Source of the DNA: Tannerellaceae bacterium
GTDB lineage: Bacteria > Bacteroidota > Bacteroidia > Bacteroidales > Tannerellaceae
Reading direction: 5' to 3'
Assembly (NCBI GenBank): GCA_021201865.1
Contig: JAJQEE010000114.1
Span: forward strand, 1 to 64,000
DNA length: 64,000 nucleotides
In this document: positions 8,685 to 19,624 of the stretch, piece after piece
Position numbering within the stretch: the first letter of the stretch is position 1
Layout: every line of letters begins with the position of its first letter
Position numbers and translations under genes: made by a program
Notes under the pieces: generated by a model
What the model saw: only the letters and a program-made list of their open reading frames with translations
Told to the model about the DNA's origin: nothing
Databases searched by the model: none

Positions 8685-9088
8685 ATGAATGACGAAAAGT
8701 ATTTAGGGACGGGATGGGGTTTTCCTATCTCTTTTAATAAGCAGACGGGAGTGGCTACTGTGAGTGGAGAAAAAGATATCCGGCAAAGTCTTGAAATTCT
8801 TTTTTCCACTATCCCCGGAGAGCGTCTGTTCCGGTTTGATTACGGCTGTAATCTGCATGCCTGGGTTTTTTCCAGACTGACTGTTACGGAAAAACGATGC
8901 TTTGCCGGGAGATTGAATATGCCATTCTGGAGGGAGAGCCTCGTATTAAAGTGGAATCTGTCGAAGTGGAAATAAAGAATGAAAGGGAGGGTATTTTATG
9001 GATACACCTGTCCTATGTGATTCGTCAGACCAATAGCAGGAGTAATATCGTATATCCTTATTATCTGAAAGAAGGAACCAATTTATAA
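8685..9088 (+). CDS. gp25-like baseplate wedge protein (frameshifted)
   Basis: A baseplate wedge protein of the T4 gp25/Pvc9/TssE family, about 134 aa when reconstructed. The N-terminal half (GTGWGFPISF, DIRQSLEILFSTIPGERLF) carries the family motif; the expected continuation REIEYAILEGEPRIKVESVE lies in the next frame from 8897. The frame changes in the A5 run at 8890-8894; one more A restores a single reading frame ending at 9088. I treat it as one gene with a probable sequencing error. gp25 proteins help trigger sheath assembly at the baseplate. Confidence 0.85.
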
Positions 9089-9096
9089 GGAGCAGG

Positions 9097-12000
9097 ATGA
9101 AAAACAGGGATGGTTTAAGCAGGAAAGAGAGATGGGAAAGGATTACCTCCGTGCGTCCTTTCCGGATATATGATCATAAAAAGGAGGCTATCTTCCGTCA
9201 GATCATGAAGATAGCCGGTTCCATCCGTTTTTATAATCTTTCAGGAGAACAGGAGGGGTACTGGGATGAACTATTAAGTGAACTTGGTAAAATGAAAGAC
9301 CCCCACTGGATCCCGGATGGGGATATGGAGCCTTCCCAGGGATTACTGTATGCTTTTCTCCAATCTTATCAGGAGATCACCAAACGGTTTAATGACCGAT
9401 GGAAAGAGTATGCCTGGTGGTACCTGCATGAGATCATACAGGTTGAATCAGTTCCCTCTTCTCCTGAATATGTCTGGTTTTCTTTTCTTAAAAGTGTGCC
9501 CACTCCTGTCATAGTCGAAAAAGATACTGTTTTTACTTTCCGGGAGGCGTCCGGAGGGGAATTGGTTTTCCGTTTACCGGAGGGCCTGGAGATAAATAAT
9601 GTAAAGTTAATCCATGTGGCCACCCTCTGTTTTGAACGAGATCCGTCCATTTTACCTGCGGGATGGCTAAACCATATTACATCTGTTCAGTATAGAGATC
9701 TTACCAAGAATAGGACACCTCAGGAACGGTTGTTTGGTAAAGAACAGAGGGCTTTAAAAGCTCAGGGAATAGAAGTTAGTTCTCCTTCTTTGCTTTTAAA
9801 ACAGGGACAACGAACCGTTTGCCTGGAATTTGAATCCGTCTCTGACGAATGGATCGAAATGCTGGAAGAGGATATCCGCCGGCTACAGGATCATCTGAAA
9901 GGATGGAGCAGGGAGAGGGTGGTGTATAAACTATTGAGTGATCTGTTTTATATCCGGATCAGTGCCGCTTATGGCTGGGAAGAGGTTCCGGAATATGCAG
10001 TCAAATGGAAAGAGGAATGTTTGACTGTTCAGTTCACCCTGGCAGAAGATTTTCCGGAGATAGGACCCTGTTTACCGGATCTTCATGAAAAAGAAACCTC
10101 TTTCCCGGTGGTTGGCCTCTATCCGAATGTAAATGCCTGGATCTATCCCTGGTCCTGGCTGAGCCGGTTTAGTATAATCCGGATCCGGATCCGTACCCTT
10201 GTGGAAGGAATGAGAGATCTGCAAATATATAATGAGCTTGGAAGAGTAGATAATTCCCAGTCATTTGCTCCGTTTGGAAATAACACGGAACAGGGAGGCT
10301 GGTTTGCTGTGGGTAGTTATGAAATGGCAGTAAAAAATACCTGCTCCGTAGATATACATATTGAATGGGGACAACTCCCCGCAGAAGAAAAGGGACTGGG
10401 TGAGTATTATGAGGGATATGGAAAAGAGATCCATAATGATACATTTAAAGTCTGCAGCAGATACCTGACAGATTATAGTTGGCGCCCTACGCCGGGGGAA
10501 GCTGTTTATTCCTTATTTTCTACCAGTGCTCCGGAATTGCCGGATGGGAAATTATCCGGAAAGATCCACTGGACAGGTATCCGGACGGAACGGATGGCCC
10601 CTTTCCGGTTATCAGAGGAGGAATATGAATATTCCATTACCTCCCGGACCGGATATATAAGTTTTGTTCTGACAGATCCGGACATGGGATTAGGAGAGAA
10701 GTATTACCGTTACCTTTTTGCGGAGCAGATGATGAAAAATGCACGTACTAAAAAAATATCCCGGTTCTGCAACCTCCCGTATCTCCTCTCATAGAGCGTA
10801 TCACACTGGACTATATGGCTGAAGATTGTTTGGATCTTTCACGTCACTCTTCCCCTATTCCTTTTTCTGTCAGCATCCTTCATCCGTTGGGTGAAAAAAT
10901 GGTTACGGCAGAAGAAAAGGGGGAACTACTTCCCTGGGTGTATACGATGGATACAGATGCCAATCTGCTTTTTGCTTTCAGTGATGTATTAGGAGGGGAG
11001 ATCCTCACGCTTTATCTGAAACTGGCTCCTGTGATGTGGATAGATGGGGGTGCCGGTTCTCCGGAAATAGCGTGGTCGTGGGGGGATGGATATAGCTGGG
11101 AAACGGAGAACGATTCTTGTGTTATAGAGGATGCGACTCAACAACTACAGGTCAGTGGGTTGATCCGTTTCCGGATACCGGAAATAGTCAGACCGGATCA
11201 GGCCGGAAGGGTATGGCTGCGGGCAGGTATCCGTACCCATTCAAATACTATTCCGGAAATCCTGCAGGTGTATCAACATGTGGTGAAACTGGAACCGGAT
11301 CCCCAGAATAGCACTGTTATCCTGAAAAAGGATAGGGAGCCCTTGACCGGTGAATGGATTGAAGGGAGTAAACTTCCGGGAATTTCCTCTTTTTTTCCTG
11401 TTACCCCTCTGTATGGACCTTGTCCGGAGGAAAGTCCGGAAGGTGTCCGGTTGCGGACTGCCGAGTTTGTGACTCACCGGGATCGTGCGGTGACCATCAG
11501 GGATTATGAACGGATGACCCTGCAACATTTCAGAGAGGTTGGGAAAGTAAAATGTATTCCCTGTTTTAACGGGATTCATTCAGAGCCGGGAACGCTATCT
11601 CTTGTGGTTCTGCCTGATATAAGAGATTATCATACGGATCCGGTGATGCCCTTGGTTTCCTCTTCTTTATTAACACAGATCCGGGATTTTTTCCGGGGTC
11701 ATATTTCTGCCTGTGTAAAAAGTATCCGGGTGATCCATCCTGTCTATACCCCATTAGTGGTTCAATGCCGTCTTCGTTTCCAATCCGGGCAGCCGGAGGT
11801 TTCGGCAAAGGAGGAAATTCTCCGGATCATAAACTACTGGATAGCACCCTGGCAGGAACAGAAAGTGTTGCCGGAATGGGGAGTTGTTCTGTCGTTGAAA
11901 GATCTTTATACGCAAATAGAACAACAACGCTTTGTCAAAGAGGTGGCCTTTCTATCCGTCATCCGGATGGAAGGTTCTCCGGGTCAGTATAAATTATATG

Positions 12001-12188
12001 AATATAAAAGCCGGAATGGGAGAATTTCTCCCCGGCAACCTCACCAGCTTTTTATTCCGGCTGCAGATCATCTTCTGTTGACAGAGGAAGATCCGGCTTT
12101 TGGTATTGATAAAATGGTAATAGGTCAAACCTTTATTGTAGATACGTATGGTACAAAGAAGCAGACAGACATTGAAGAAAAGTTTTAG
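9097..12188 (+). CDS. Baseplate J-like protein (Pvc11/gp6-like; frameshifted)
   Basis: Large baseplate wedge protein, about 1030 aa when reconstructed, preceded by an AGGAG ribosome-binding site. The first part (9097-10794) ends with GYISFVLTDPDMGLG and KYYRYLFAEQMM, typical of the central region of Bacteroidetes Pvc11-type proteins. The conserved continuation VSPLIERITLDYMAED is encoded in another frame that is open to 12188. The shift is in the A7 run at 10750-10756; adding one A gives TKKNIPVLQPPVSPLIERIT. The C-terminal part has the baseplate-J segment TAEFVTHRDRAVTIRDYERM. With the 12874 gene product it should build the hexagonal baseplate. Confidence 0.85.
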
Positions 12189-12870
12189 TAAAGGTAAAAG
12201 ACCTTCAGAACAGGATTTTGAGAACCTGATAGATTCCAGTCTCAATATCCTGGATGACGGATTTTATAAAACTCCCGAAGCGGGTATTCAGCTTGCTCCA
12301 TCCGCCGGGGAGAAGCGGGTCGTACTTTCTGTGTTCCGGGAACCGGAAGATCCTCATCCGGTTTGGGAATTGTCAGTGGGTGAGTCCGGGGATTTAAAAA
12401 TATCCCGGTATCAGGCCGAAAACTCCCAACCTTTTCTCACCTTATCCCCGGAAGGAAGTATCGAGATCGGTGGAGACGAGCACGATGTGATTCTGAAAGG
12501 AAATGTTCAGATATCTACACGGCAGGGTGCGTTTGCTTCCGGGAAAGTACCGGCGAATGGAGAATGGCATGATATAACTTCTCCTCTGGAAGGGGTATGG
12601 GCATTAGAAATCGTAGCTGTCAGCGGAAAAGCACGTCCGCTGAGATCCGCTATTCTCATTGCTCAGGCTACCCATTCCTTTGGTAGCCATACCCGGATCA
12701 AGACTGTGCAATCCTATCAGGGAATATATGGAAATAAACTTTTTCTACGCTGGAAAAAGTATGGTCATACAGCGACTCTGCAAATTAAGAGTTTACTGGG
12801 GTATGGCAGGCATACCTATATCCGGTATCAGATCAGTAGTTTATGGAATGATCCCATGTTGGAAGAATAA
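12148..12870 (+). CDS. Candidate fibre/adaptor protein of the injection system
   Basis: A 240-aa protein starting 41 bp inside the preceding baseplate gene. Its N-terminus (KSFSKGKRPSEQDFENLIDS) resembles the anchor segment seen in many Bacteroidetes tail-fibre-like proteins. The middle part (FLTLSPEGSIEIGG, VILKGNVQIS) looks like beta-helical shaft repeats and the C-terminal ~110 residues form a beta-rich domain with many aromatic residues, as in a receptor-binding head. It sits between the two baseplate genes. I infer that it is the peripheral fibre or a baseplate adaptor that binds target surfaces; no homologue is characterised to my knowledge. Confidence 0.6.
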   Translation: MVQRSRQTLKKSFSKGKRPSEQDFENLIDSSLNILDDGFYKTPEAGIQLAPSAGEKRVVLSVFREPEDPHPVWELSVGESGDLKISRYQAENSQPFLTLSPEGSIEIGGDEHDVILKGNVQISTRQGAFASGKVPANGEWHDITSPLEGVWALEIVAVSGKARPLRSAILIAQATHSFGSHTRIKTVQSYQGIYGNKLFLRWKKYGHTATLQIKSLLGYGRHTYIRYQISSLWNDPMLEE

Positions 12871-12873
12871 TCT

Positions 12874-14714
12874 ATGGGATTGTATAAGAGAAATAAGGAA
12901 GAGAATGGCTATAGCCGTTTACAGGAACAGATCCAGGATTGGCTTCAACGGTTGTGTTATAACCGCTGGACAGATTTCAATGTCCATGATCCGGGTGTTA
13001 CACTGGCTGATACACTTGCGTATGCGCTGTATGAAATAGAATACCTGTTTGATTCTACTTTTGAAAAGTACCTGAATATCCAACCCGGAAAGGAAGAAGA
13101 CTACAGGAAAAAAGGACTTTTACCCAAAGAGGAGATCACTTCTCCGGCAGTGGTTACACCGGAAGATTATCAACAGTTGATATTGAATACGGTGGAAGAG
13201 GTACAGCAATGCCAGGTTATTCCCGGACCCTATAATTCCTACCGGATAAATGTCCGGATAGATCCGTTAGCAGATCCTGACCTGACAGTTAAGGAAGTAG
13301 AAAAGATTTATCATCAGCACCGGAATCTCTGTGAAAGGCTGACAAAACTGAACGTGGAAACCGGAACAGATATACCAGGGATGGATCTCCGGACTGAACA
13401 GGGGTATGCAAAAAGTTTTTATTCCTTGTCTCATAAAAAGAAAGAACGATCTTTTCATAAAGAATATTATTCTATCCGGAATCATCTGCCGGAATGTTAT
13501 GGAGTCGGGGAAAGAAGTCCGGATACATTCTCCGGAGAAAACAGATACCGGAATTTGCAATTAACAGGGTATCTGCTGATCTATGATTACCTACTTGCTG
13601 CTACAGAGCAACGGCTACAGGAAATCAGTTCTTTGCTGGAATTATCCGGCACTATACCAGAGGAAGAGGAACGGATAATTTCCGGAAAATGCCCGGAACT
13701 TCTGACTGACAGAGATAGGAACGGGCATACCGGAACGGAGCGGGAGGAGTTTCTCTACCGGCAAAAAGAACGTTATCTGGACCTGTTGGATAGTTTATAT
13801 GGGGAAGATAGTAGTTGTTTTTTAAAGGGATAAAAAGAGAGGAGAAATTTGTACGCCGTGCTGATCTTATCGGTCGTTTTCCGGAACTAAACCGGAAACG
13901 ATTCCGTGGGTATAATATCCTGGATCCGGAGGACCATACAGGTATTGTTCCGGAACTATTCAGAAGTATTCATGGACATCATCAGGAGAAATTTCTCCCG
14001 TTGGCGGATATACTGGCACGGTATCATCTGCAGTTATTGGATGACCATTCCTTTTTTACCCGCTATAAATATAAATTGCATATCCGTTTTATAGATGAAC
14101 GTACCTTCCGGGAGTTGGAGGAAGTTCCGTACCAGTCTGTCCGGTATACGGATAAGTTGTATGAAAAACTATATCTGCGAATGCATATTTTATGGCATAA
14201 TATATTATTTGAGAGTTTTTTGGTCTATGGTTCCCGGTTAGAAAATTATTATATCCTGAAAGAATGGGGTAAAGGTTATATCCTGCTCTTCAAAATCCCC
14301 CGGCAGGAGGAATGGCTGGTTATGGGACAATTTTACGAGAAAGAATTATTGATAGAAGTAGCCAACCAGTTTTGCTGTTTTATCAGGCAGTTGAACTTTA
14401 AAACACAAAATTACTATCTGGTAGAACATCTGTTGCTGGATCCGGAATGTGAGAAGCCGGAACATCCTTATACAATTTCTGTAATACTCCCCTGGTGGAG
14501 TAAAGCGGTCTACGGCAGGGAAAAGTTTGAGCATATTCTCCGGGAACGGCTACCTGCTCATCTGGAAATCCATGTCAGGTGGTTGAAAGTGAAACCATTC
14601 TACCGGTTTGAACAACTCTATTATGCATGGCGCCGGGCATTGCCTACCCAGGATGAAAAGAGGATACGGGAACTTTCCGGAAAGTTGAAAATGGTATTAA
14701 AAGAAGCATTCTGA
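12874..14714 (+). CDS. Second baseplate wedge protein (Pvc12-like; frameshifted)
   Basis: About 613 aa when reconstructed. The N-terminal motif RWTDFNVHDPGVTLADTLAY (residues ~30-49) is the hallmark of Pvc12/gp6-like baseplate proteins. The reading frame from 12874 closes at 13833, while the C-terminal ~300 residues are in the next frame up to 14714. The frame change lies at the T6 run 13818-13823; one more T gives SSCFFKGIKREEKF and restores the gene. The C-terminal half (YYLVEHLLLDP) is typical of this family. Pairs with the 9097 gene product to form the baseplate. Confidence 0.83.
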
Positions 14715-14718
14715 ACAG

Positions 14719-17611
14719 ATGCATACAATCGGAAAAATAGTATTTAATTTCCGGATGGAGGAGGAAGAAAAAGCCCGGAGATTTTATGGAAAGTGGGATT
14801 CCTTCTTCTCTCAATCTGTGGAAAAAGTAACGGTCCGTGTACTGGAACGGCTTTCTTTTCCTGCCGGGAACCTACAGGTGGATGGGCTGAAATAGATATG
14901 GGAACTATACCGGAGGAGGAACTGGAAACTCTTTTTCCTGTGCAATGGGAAGAAAAGCTGGAAGATGCTCTTCGGAAACTCATACAGGATCCCCCCTCTT
15001 CCCAGGTTATTCTTCTCTCGGAAAAGGAGCGCTTATTCCAGTTTCTGTCCCATTTTCTTTTGCATGGTGTGTTTCCCTGGCATGCGGAGCCTGTCTGGAA
15101 AAATATTAATTATCTTTTCCTGAAAGTCCTGGAAGAACAACCTGGAACACTAAAAACTTTTTTAATGGCATATGGTCATTACACCGGATTGAGATTACGG
15201 CTTGTATACCAACTGGATGATCCGGAGCTGGAAAAAGGAATCCGGTTATTAGCTCCGCGGGAGAGTGTGTTTATCTGCTCCTATATCTATCTGCTCCGGA
15301 TCCGTTATCCTCTTATTGTGCGGCCGGAGATCCGGGAGACGGACTACAGAAACGCAGTCTGGCTGGTAGTCTATAGTTATTTAATGACTCGTTATGGTTC
15401 CTGGTTTGATAAAAAAAGTTTTCTGCAAACTACTATTCATCAATTGGCAGGCAGATATAATCTTTCTTATGAATCTTTGTTATCTCTTCTTATAGGGGAG
15501 CTTCGTCATTCCAAAACAGACCGGTATTTTTCTGTAGAATTATTCCGCTTACTGAATCAGTTGGGGGAGGAGTTGCAGGAAAAAAAATATGAGAGGTCCT
15601 CTTTTCCTGTAAAAGAAATATATCAGTGGCTTTCCGGGGATTTATCTGTCTCTTCCTGGTCTCTTAAATTATTAACTCCGGAAAAACAGCTTTCTTTTCT
15701 GCTTTCAAAAGAAGAAAGTTGCCGTCGTTTTTATTCCCGTTAGAAGAGAATAGCATCTATCAGATTGTGCAGATTGTGGAGCCACAAAATAGTCATCTGA
15801 TTATTGATTATGCCCGGACATTAGATAAGAGATCTGTAAAAAATGCACTACAGGGGCAGGCTGGTAGTGAGTTCCGCCTCCTTAAATGGCAGATCATTTT
15901 TCCTATACTATTGGAAAACAGAGGGGCACTGTTTAATTATAAATATTTTGTCAGGGATATTCTCCTTCATGTGGCTGCCCACTATAATCTTACATTTGTG
16001 GATGTCCTGGCCTATATCTGGTCTGACATGGATGAACTCCGGCTGACTTCTGGTTTGAGAGCTGTTTTTAATTCTTTATGGAAGGAAACTCACTCCAAAG
16101 AGAAACAGGAAATAAAGAAAGATCCTGCAAAAGAATTATTGATCCGGCGGATCCGTAAACAGAAGTTGGTTTTTCCGGAAGATGTCCGGGAACTGAAATG
16201 GATACTGAAAGATCCGGGTTCCCGGAAAAAGTTGTTTCATGTATTTACAGATGAGGATCATGCTTTTATTCTTACTACCATTCTCCCTTCGGAAAGTCGT
16301 TTTATCCGTCAATATGTAACCGGATTGAATAAGCAAAAAACAGAAGGTATTCTTGCGGACAGATCAGTAGATGAATATAACCGGATCAAATGGGAGTTTA
16401 TATATGAAGTGCTGGTGGATTCAGGGAAACAGGTATTCAATAGAAAATATTTAGTAGAGTACACATTAAAGAAACTGGCCTCCCACTACAATTTAACTGT
16501 GCAGAAGTTGTTAGTCTCTTTCTATAACGATCAAACTCTGATGACCGGAGTCTTTGCCTTTGACCTGCATCTTATTATCCGGGAGCTCTATTTTTCTGCT
16601 TGCCAACCGGAGAAAACCCCTGAAAGATCTCAGCCGGAAAATTTCCCCGTCCGGGAAAGAAAGGAAGAAGATCAGAAGAGGGCAACACGGGATTTTTTGT
16701 ATGGTTGGTGGGGTAACGGGACTGAATTTAGAAAAGAGTTGGAATTACTGAGTAATCATTCCTGTTTTATTCATCTGATAAAGGATCTATTGGAAATAGA
16801 AAAGAAACTTTTTCTTTTTCTATGTGAAACGGTCCAAGTCCGGCCGGACAGAAAGCAACTCCTCCATCTCCTGCTCCGGTTTGCAGGAGAATACCGTTCC
16901 TTGTCCCGTGCGGAAATTATGAGTGAGCTCATTACTCTGTTAACCGCTACTCTTACTATAGAACAATATACCTCTTTTTTAAATGAGATTTACCGGCTGG
17001 AAAAATCCGATTTCCACCTTTTGTCTTTATTCACACAAGTGATGAAAAAAGAATCCACGGGATCTTTTCAGGAGGAAAAGATGGATCTCCTTTCTGTTCC
17101 TGAAAATCCGGACCGGATATGGGTAGAATATGCCGGAATTGTTTTACTTTCTCCTTATTTACCTATACTTTTTACAAGACTGGGACTGATCGGAGAAGAA
17201 AATTTTATGGATACGGATTCAAAAATAAAGGCCGTATTTCTGCTTCATTATCTGGTCACCGGTAAGATAGAGATGGAAGAACCGTATGCTTTTCTCTATC
17301 GTATCCTGACCGGAATGGAAAACACGATTCCTTTGCCTCGGGTCCTGGAGCTAACCGGGGAGGAGAAAGAGATCGCTCTTTCTTTGTTACAGAATGTCTT
17401 ACGGCAGTGGGAAAAATTACAGAACACTTCGGTCGCTGGATTACGGGAATCTTTCCTGCAACGCTCCGGTATGCTTCTGAAACAGGATGATCATTGGCTT
17501 CTTACAATAGAAGAAAAAACGTATGATATTTTGATTGACTGGATTCCCTGGTCTTTTAAGATGATCCGTTATAGCTGGATGGATCAGTTGATCCGGGTAA
17601 AGTGGAGATAA
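14719..17611 (+). CDS. Contractile injection system tape measure protein (Pvc14-like; two frameshifts)
   Basis: About 964 aa when reconstructed from three frames. It starts MHTIGKIVFNFRM at 14719, five bases after the preceding stop, as tape-measure proteins of Bacteroidetes systems do. The first frame closes at 14895 just where the conserved LEIDMGTIPEEELE segment begins in another frame (shift at about 14884-14892). A second shift lies in the T5 run 15728-15732, after which the frame stays open to 17611. The protein is helical and repetitive: the segments starting at 15745 and 16270 both contain RxxQ/SxxIVE..-type and HYNLTxxxLL blocks, suggesting internal duplications. It should set particle length and guide tube assembly. 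Confidence 0.8.
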
Positions 17612-17612
17612 A

Positions 17613-18935
17613 ATGTATACGAGTATGGAAGAATGGATCTCTTTATTTGAACAGCAGTTGTATTTCCTGTTTAACCGGTTTTTGGGTAGGGAAGAAGAAG
17701 TATCTACTCCTTTGTTTTCAGGGTTGCCGGAAAATAGAACCTATGAATTACCCTTTTTGCCGGAAAAAGAACTGACCTGGGAGGAATGGACAGTTTGTAT
17801 GCTTGCTTTATTACCTCATCTTCATCCTCAGACCCTTGATCTTTTCTTTCTGAAAAACAGAGAAATGGATCGTCCCTACACCCAGTTTGGAGGATGGCAA
17901 GGTCATTCTCATTCCGGTTTCCTGCCTACAGGGGAAACGGCTGCTTTTCTGATTTCCGTACAGCAACCGGAAAAACGGAAGGAAGTTTATCGTCTGTTCA
18001 GTAAAGAGCATTGGTTTTATAAAGAACATATTCTTTGGTTGGAAGGCCAGGAGCGGAATGAACCTTTATTAAGTGGCAGGCTGGTTTTATCTGAAGAGAT
18101 CATTGCCGGAATCACTCAGGGAACTTATCAACCGGAATATGGCACGGATTTCCCGGCTACCCGGGTGACAACGCCTCTGGAGTGGAAAGATCTGGTTCTC
18201 CCTTATTATCTGCAGGAAGAGCTGGAAGATATTCTTCTGTGGCAAAAAGAACAACAGGAAATCCGGAAAAGATGGCAGTTAGACCGGTTTATTAAACCAG
18301 GCTACCGTTGTTTGTTTTATGGGCCTCCGGGAACCGGAAAAACGTTGACTGCTCTATTATTGGGAAAACAGAATGGGATGGAAGTGTACCGGGTAGATCT
18401 TTCCATGATAATTTCCAAATATATAGGAGAGACAGAAAAGAATCTGGCGAGGATTTTTGATAAAGCGGCTTTTCATCAATGGATACTATTTTTTGATGAA
18501 GCGGATGCTCTTTTTGGCCAGCGAACAGAATCCCGTTCAGCCAATGACCGCTATGCAAATCAGGAGGTTGCTTATTTGTTACAGCGTATAGAAGATTTTC
18601 CCGGGATGGTGATTCTGGCCAGTAATCTGAAAGAGAATATGGATGAAGCTTTCTTTCGCAGATTTCAGTCTGTACTTTATTTTCCCTTACCGGATAAGGA
18701 CTTGCGGTATCGGTTATGGAAACAGATGTTACCGGTTGAATGGAAAGTTCCGGAAGAATTGCTGGAGAAAATAACAGCCTATAAAATAGCCGGAGGAAGT
18801 ATGGTGAATGTAATTCAGGGTTGTGCTGTCAGATTATTCCCCATGAAGGATCCGGTATTGACAGAGGAGATCCTGTTAGAGATGATCCTGAAAGAACAGA
18901 AAAAAGAGGGGAGACTGATCGCTGTTTCTGACTGA
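17613..18935 (+). CDS. AAA+ ATPase of the contractile injection system (Pvc15-like)
   Basis: A 440-aa AAA+ ATPase. The C-terminal half carries Walker A GPPGTGKT (residues 237-244), Walker B ILFFDEAD (291-298) and arginine-finger-like RR at 349-350; the N-terminal ~190 residues are family specific. Pvc15/Afp15 homologues are thought to help load cargo or remodel the assembly and are normally the last structural gene, as here. The start lies one base after the tape-measure stop. The gene ends one base before the stop of the convergent regulator gene. Confidence 0.9.
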   Translation: MYTSMEEWISLFEQQLYFLFNRFLGREEEVSTPLFSGLPENRTYELPFLPEKELTWEEWTVCMLALLPHLHPQTLDLFFLKNREMDRPYTQFGGWQGHSHSGFLPTGETAAFLISVQQPEKRKEVYRLFSKEHWFYKEHILWLEGQERNEPLLSGRLVLSEEIIAGITQGTYQPEYGTDFPATRVTTPLEWKDLVLPYYLQEELEDILLWQKEQQEIRKRWQLDRFIKPGYRCLFYGPPGTGKTLTALLLGKQNGMEVYRVDLSMIISKYIGETEKNLARIFDKAAFHQWILFFDEADALFGQRTESRSANDRYANQEVAYLLQRIEDFPGMVILASNLKENMDEAFFRRFQSVLYFPLPDKDLRYRLWKQMLPVEWKVPEELLEKITAYKIAGGSMVNVIQGCAVRLFPMKDPVLTEEILLEMILKEQKKEGRLIAVSD

Positions 18936-18936
18936 G

Positions 18937-19329
18937 CTATTTCTTTTGAATAGGAGCGTGTTTAAGTTTAAAAAGAATATGCATGATCTCTGTGTAGTGT
19001 TCCTGAAGGATCATCTTTCTATATTGAAGTAAGATTTCTTCTAAGCGTAGAATATCTTCCGGACTTTCATGTAAAGGTGTTAATATATAATCCGGGTCTT
19101 TGTAATAGTAGGCTTTTCGCTGCCGGCAATATTCAATAGGGGCATAAAAACCCAGGAAGACATCATTTTTCATGGCATCAATATCCATCTGTATAGTCCG
19201 GGGAGTAATACTGAAGCCTGTTTTTTCTGTGCAATATTCGACCATACGGGCTGTTTTAACATAGTCAGATTTATGTAGCAGAAGATCAATCAGATGGTAT
19301 CTTATGAGTGCAAATTTATTTTGTGCCAT
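18937..19329 (-). CDS. Short WYL-type helix-turn-helix regulator
   Basis: A 130-aa protein with an N-terminal winged helix-turn-helix (FALIRYHLIDLLLHKSDYV, then ITPRTIQMDIDAMKND) as in WYL-domain regulators of Bacteroidetes. Full-length members are around 300 aa and continue into a WYL ligand-binding domain; here the protein stops after a linker-like segment, so it is either a truncated member or a naturally short form. It converges on the injection-system operon with a single base between stop codons, which suggests, but does not prove, a role in its regulation. Confidence 0.65.
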   Translation of the reverse strand: MAQNKFALIRYHLIDLLLHKSDYVKTARMVEYCTEKTGFSITPRTIQMDIDAMKNDVFLGFYAPIEYCRQRKAYYYKDPDYILTPLHESPEDILRLEEILLQYRKMILQEHYTEIMHILFKLKHAPIQKK

Positions 19330-19354
19330 ACAAAAGCCTTTCCAAAACGGCTCT

Positions 19355-19405
19355 AAAAAAGACTGTATAGAGTTAAAGTGTCTGATGATCAGAACAGTCT
19401 TTTTT
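19355..19405. terminator. Bidirectional terminator-like hairpin, also in the leader of the short regulator gene
   Basis: Perfect 12-bp arms AAAAAAGACTGT (19355-19366) and ACAGTCTTTTTT (19394-19405) enclose a second small hairpin TCTGA-TGA-TCAGA (19381-19393). T-runs flank both ends, so it can act in both directions. It is the first clear intrinsic terminator downstream of the injection-system operon and also lies 26 bp upstream of the regulator start on the minus strand. Confidence 0.7.
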
Positions 19406-19423
19406 AACAGACAGTAGAGTTAA

Positions 19424-19431
19424 CAAAGTTA
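19424..19431 (-). promoter_or_regulatory. Putative -7 box for the short regulator gene
   Basis: Minus strand TAACTTTG fits TAnnTTTG. A transcript starting about 7 bp downstream would carry the 19355-19405 hairpin in its leader. No good -33 element seen. Confidence 0.4.
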
Positions 19432-19558
19432 TATGACACAAAAATAAAATATCTTGTCTGTTTTCTTGATAGAACACCTACTTTTGATGACGAAAATGTA
19501 TGTGTTTTAAAATAGAAAAATCAGTTTGTAGGTTAAGAAATAAAATACAATATAAATA

Positions 19559-19583
19559 AACCCGGTACTTTTTGTACCGGGTT
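19559..19583 (-). terminator. Hairpin downstream of the monooxygenase gene
   Basis: AACCCGGTAC-TTTTT-GTACCGGGTT, 10-bp perfect stem, 42 bp after the stop of the minus-strand gene at 19625. On the minus strand it is followed by an A/T-rich TTATTTATA tract. Confidence 0.65.
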
Positions 19584-19624
19584 ATATTTCTTATAATGAT
19601 ATTCAAAAATATACAGGATAATTC

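Noticed and set aside
8890..15732. Programmed ribosomal frameshifting in four injection-system genes
   Set aside because: The shifts lie at different runs, mostly without canonical slippery heptamers, and the same type of break occurs in unrelated sugar genes; sequencing error explains all of them more simply.
1942..18935. Contractile prophage or classical type VI secretion system
   Set aside because: No capsid, terminase, portal, holin or lysin genes, and no TssJ, TssL, TssM or ClpV-like gene; the order with DUF4255, DUF5908 and a single AAA+ ATPase is that of an eCIS/MAC/T6SSiv-type locus.
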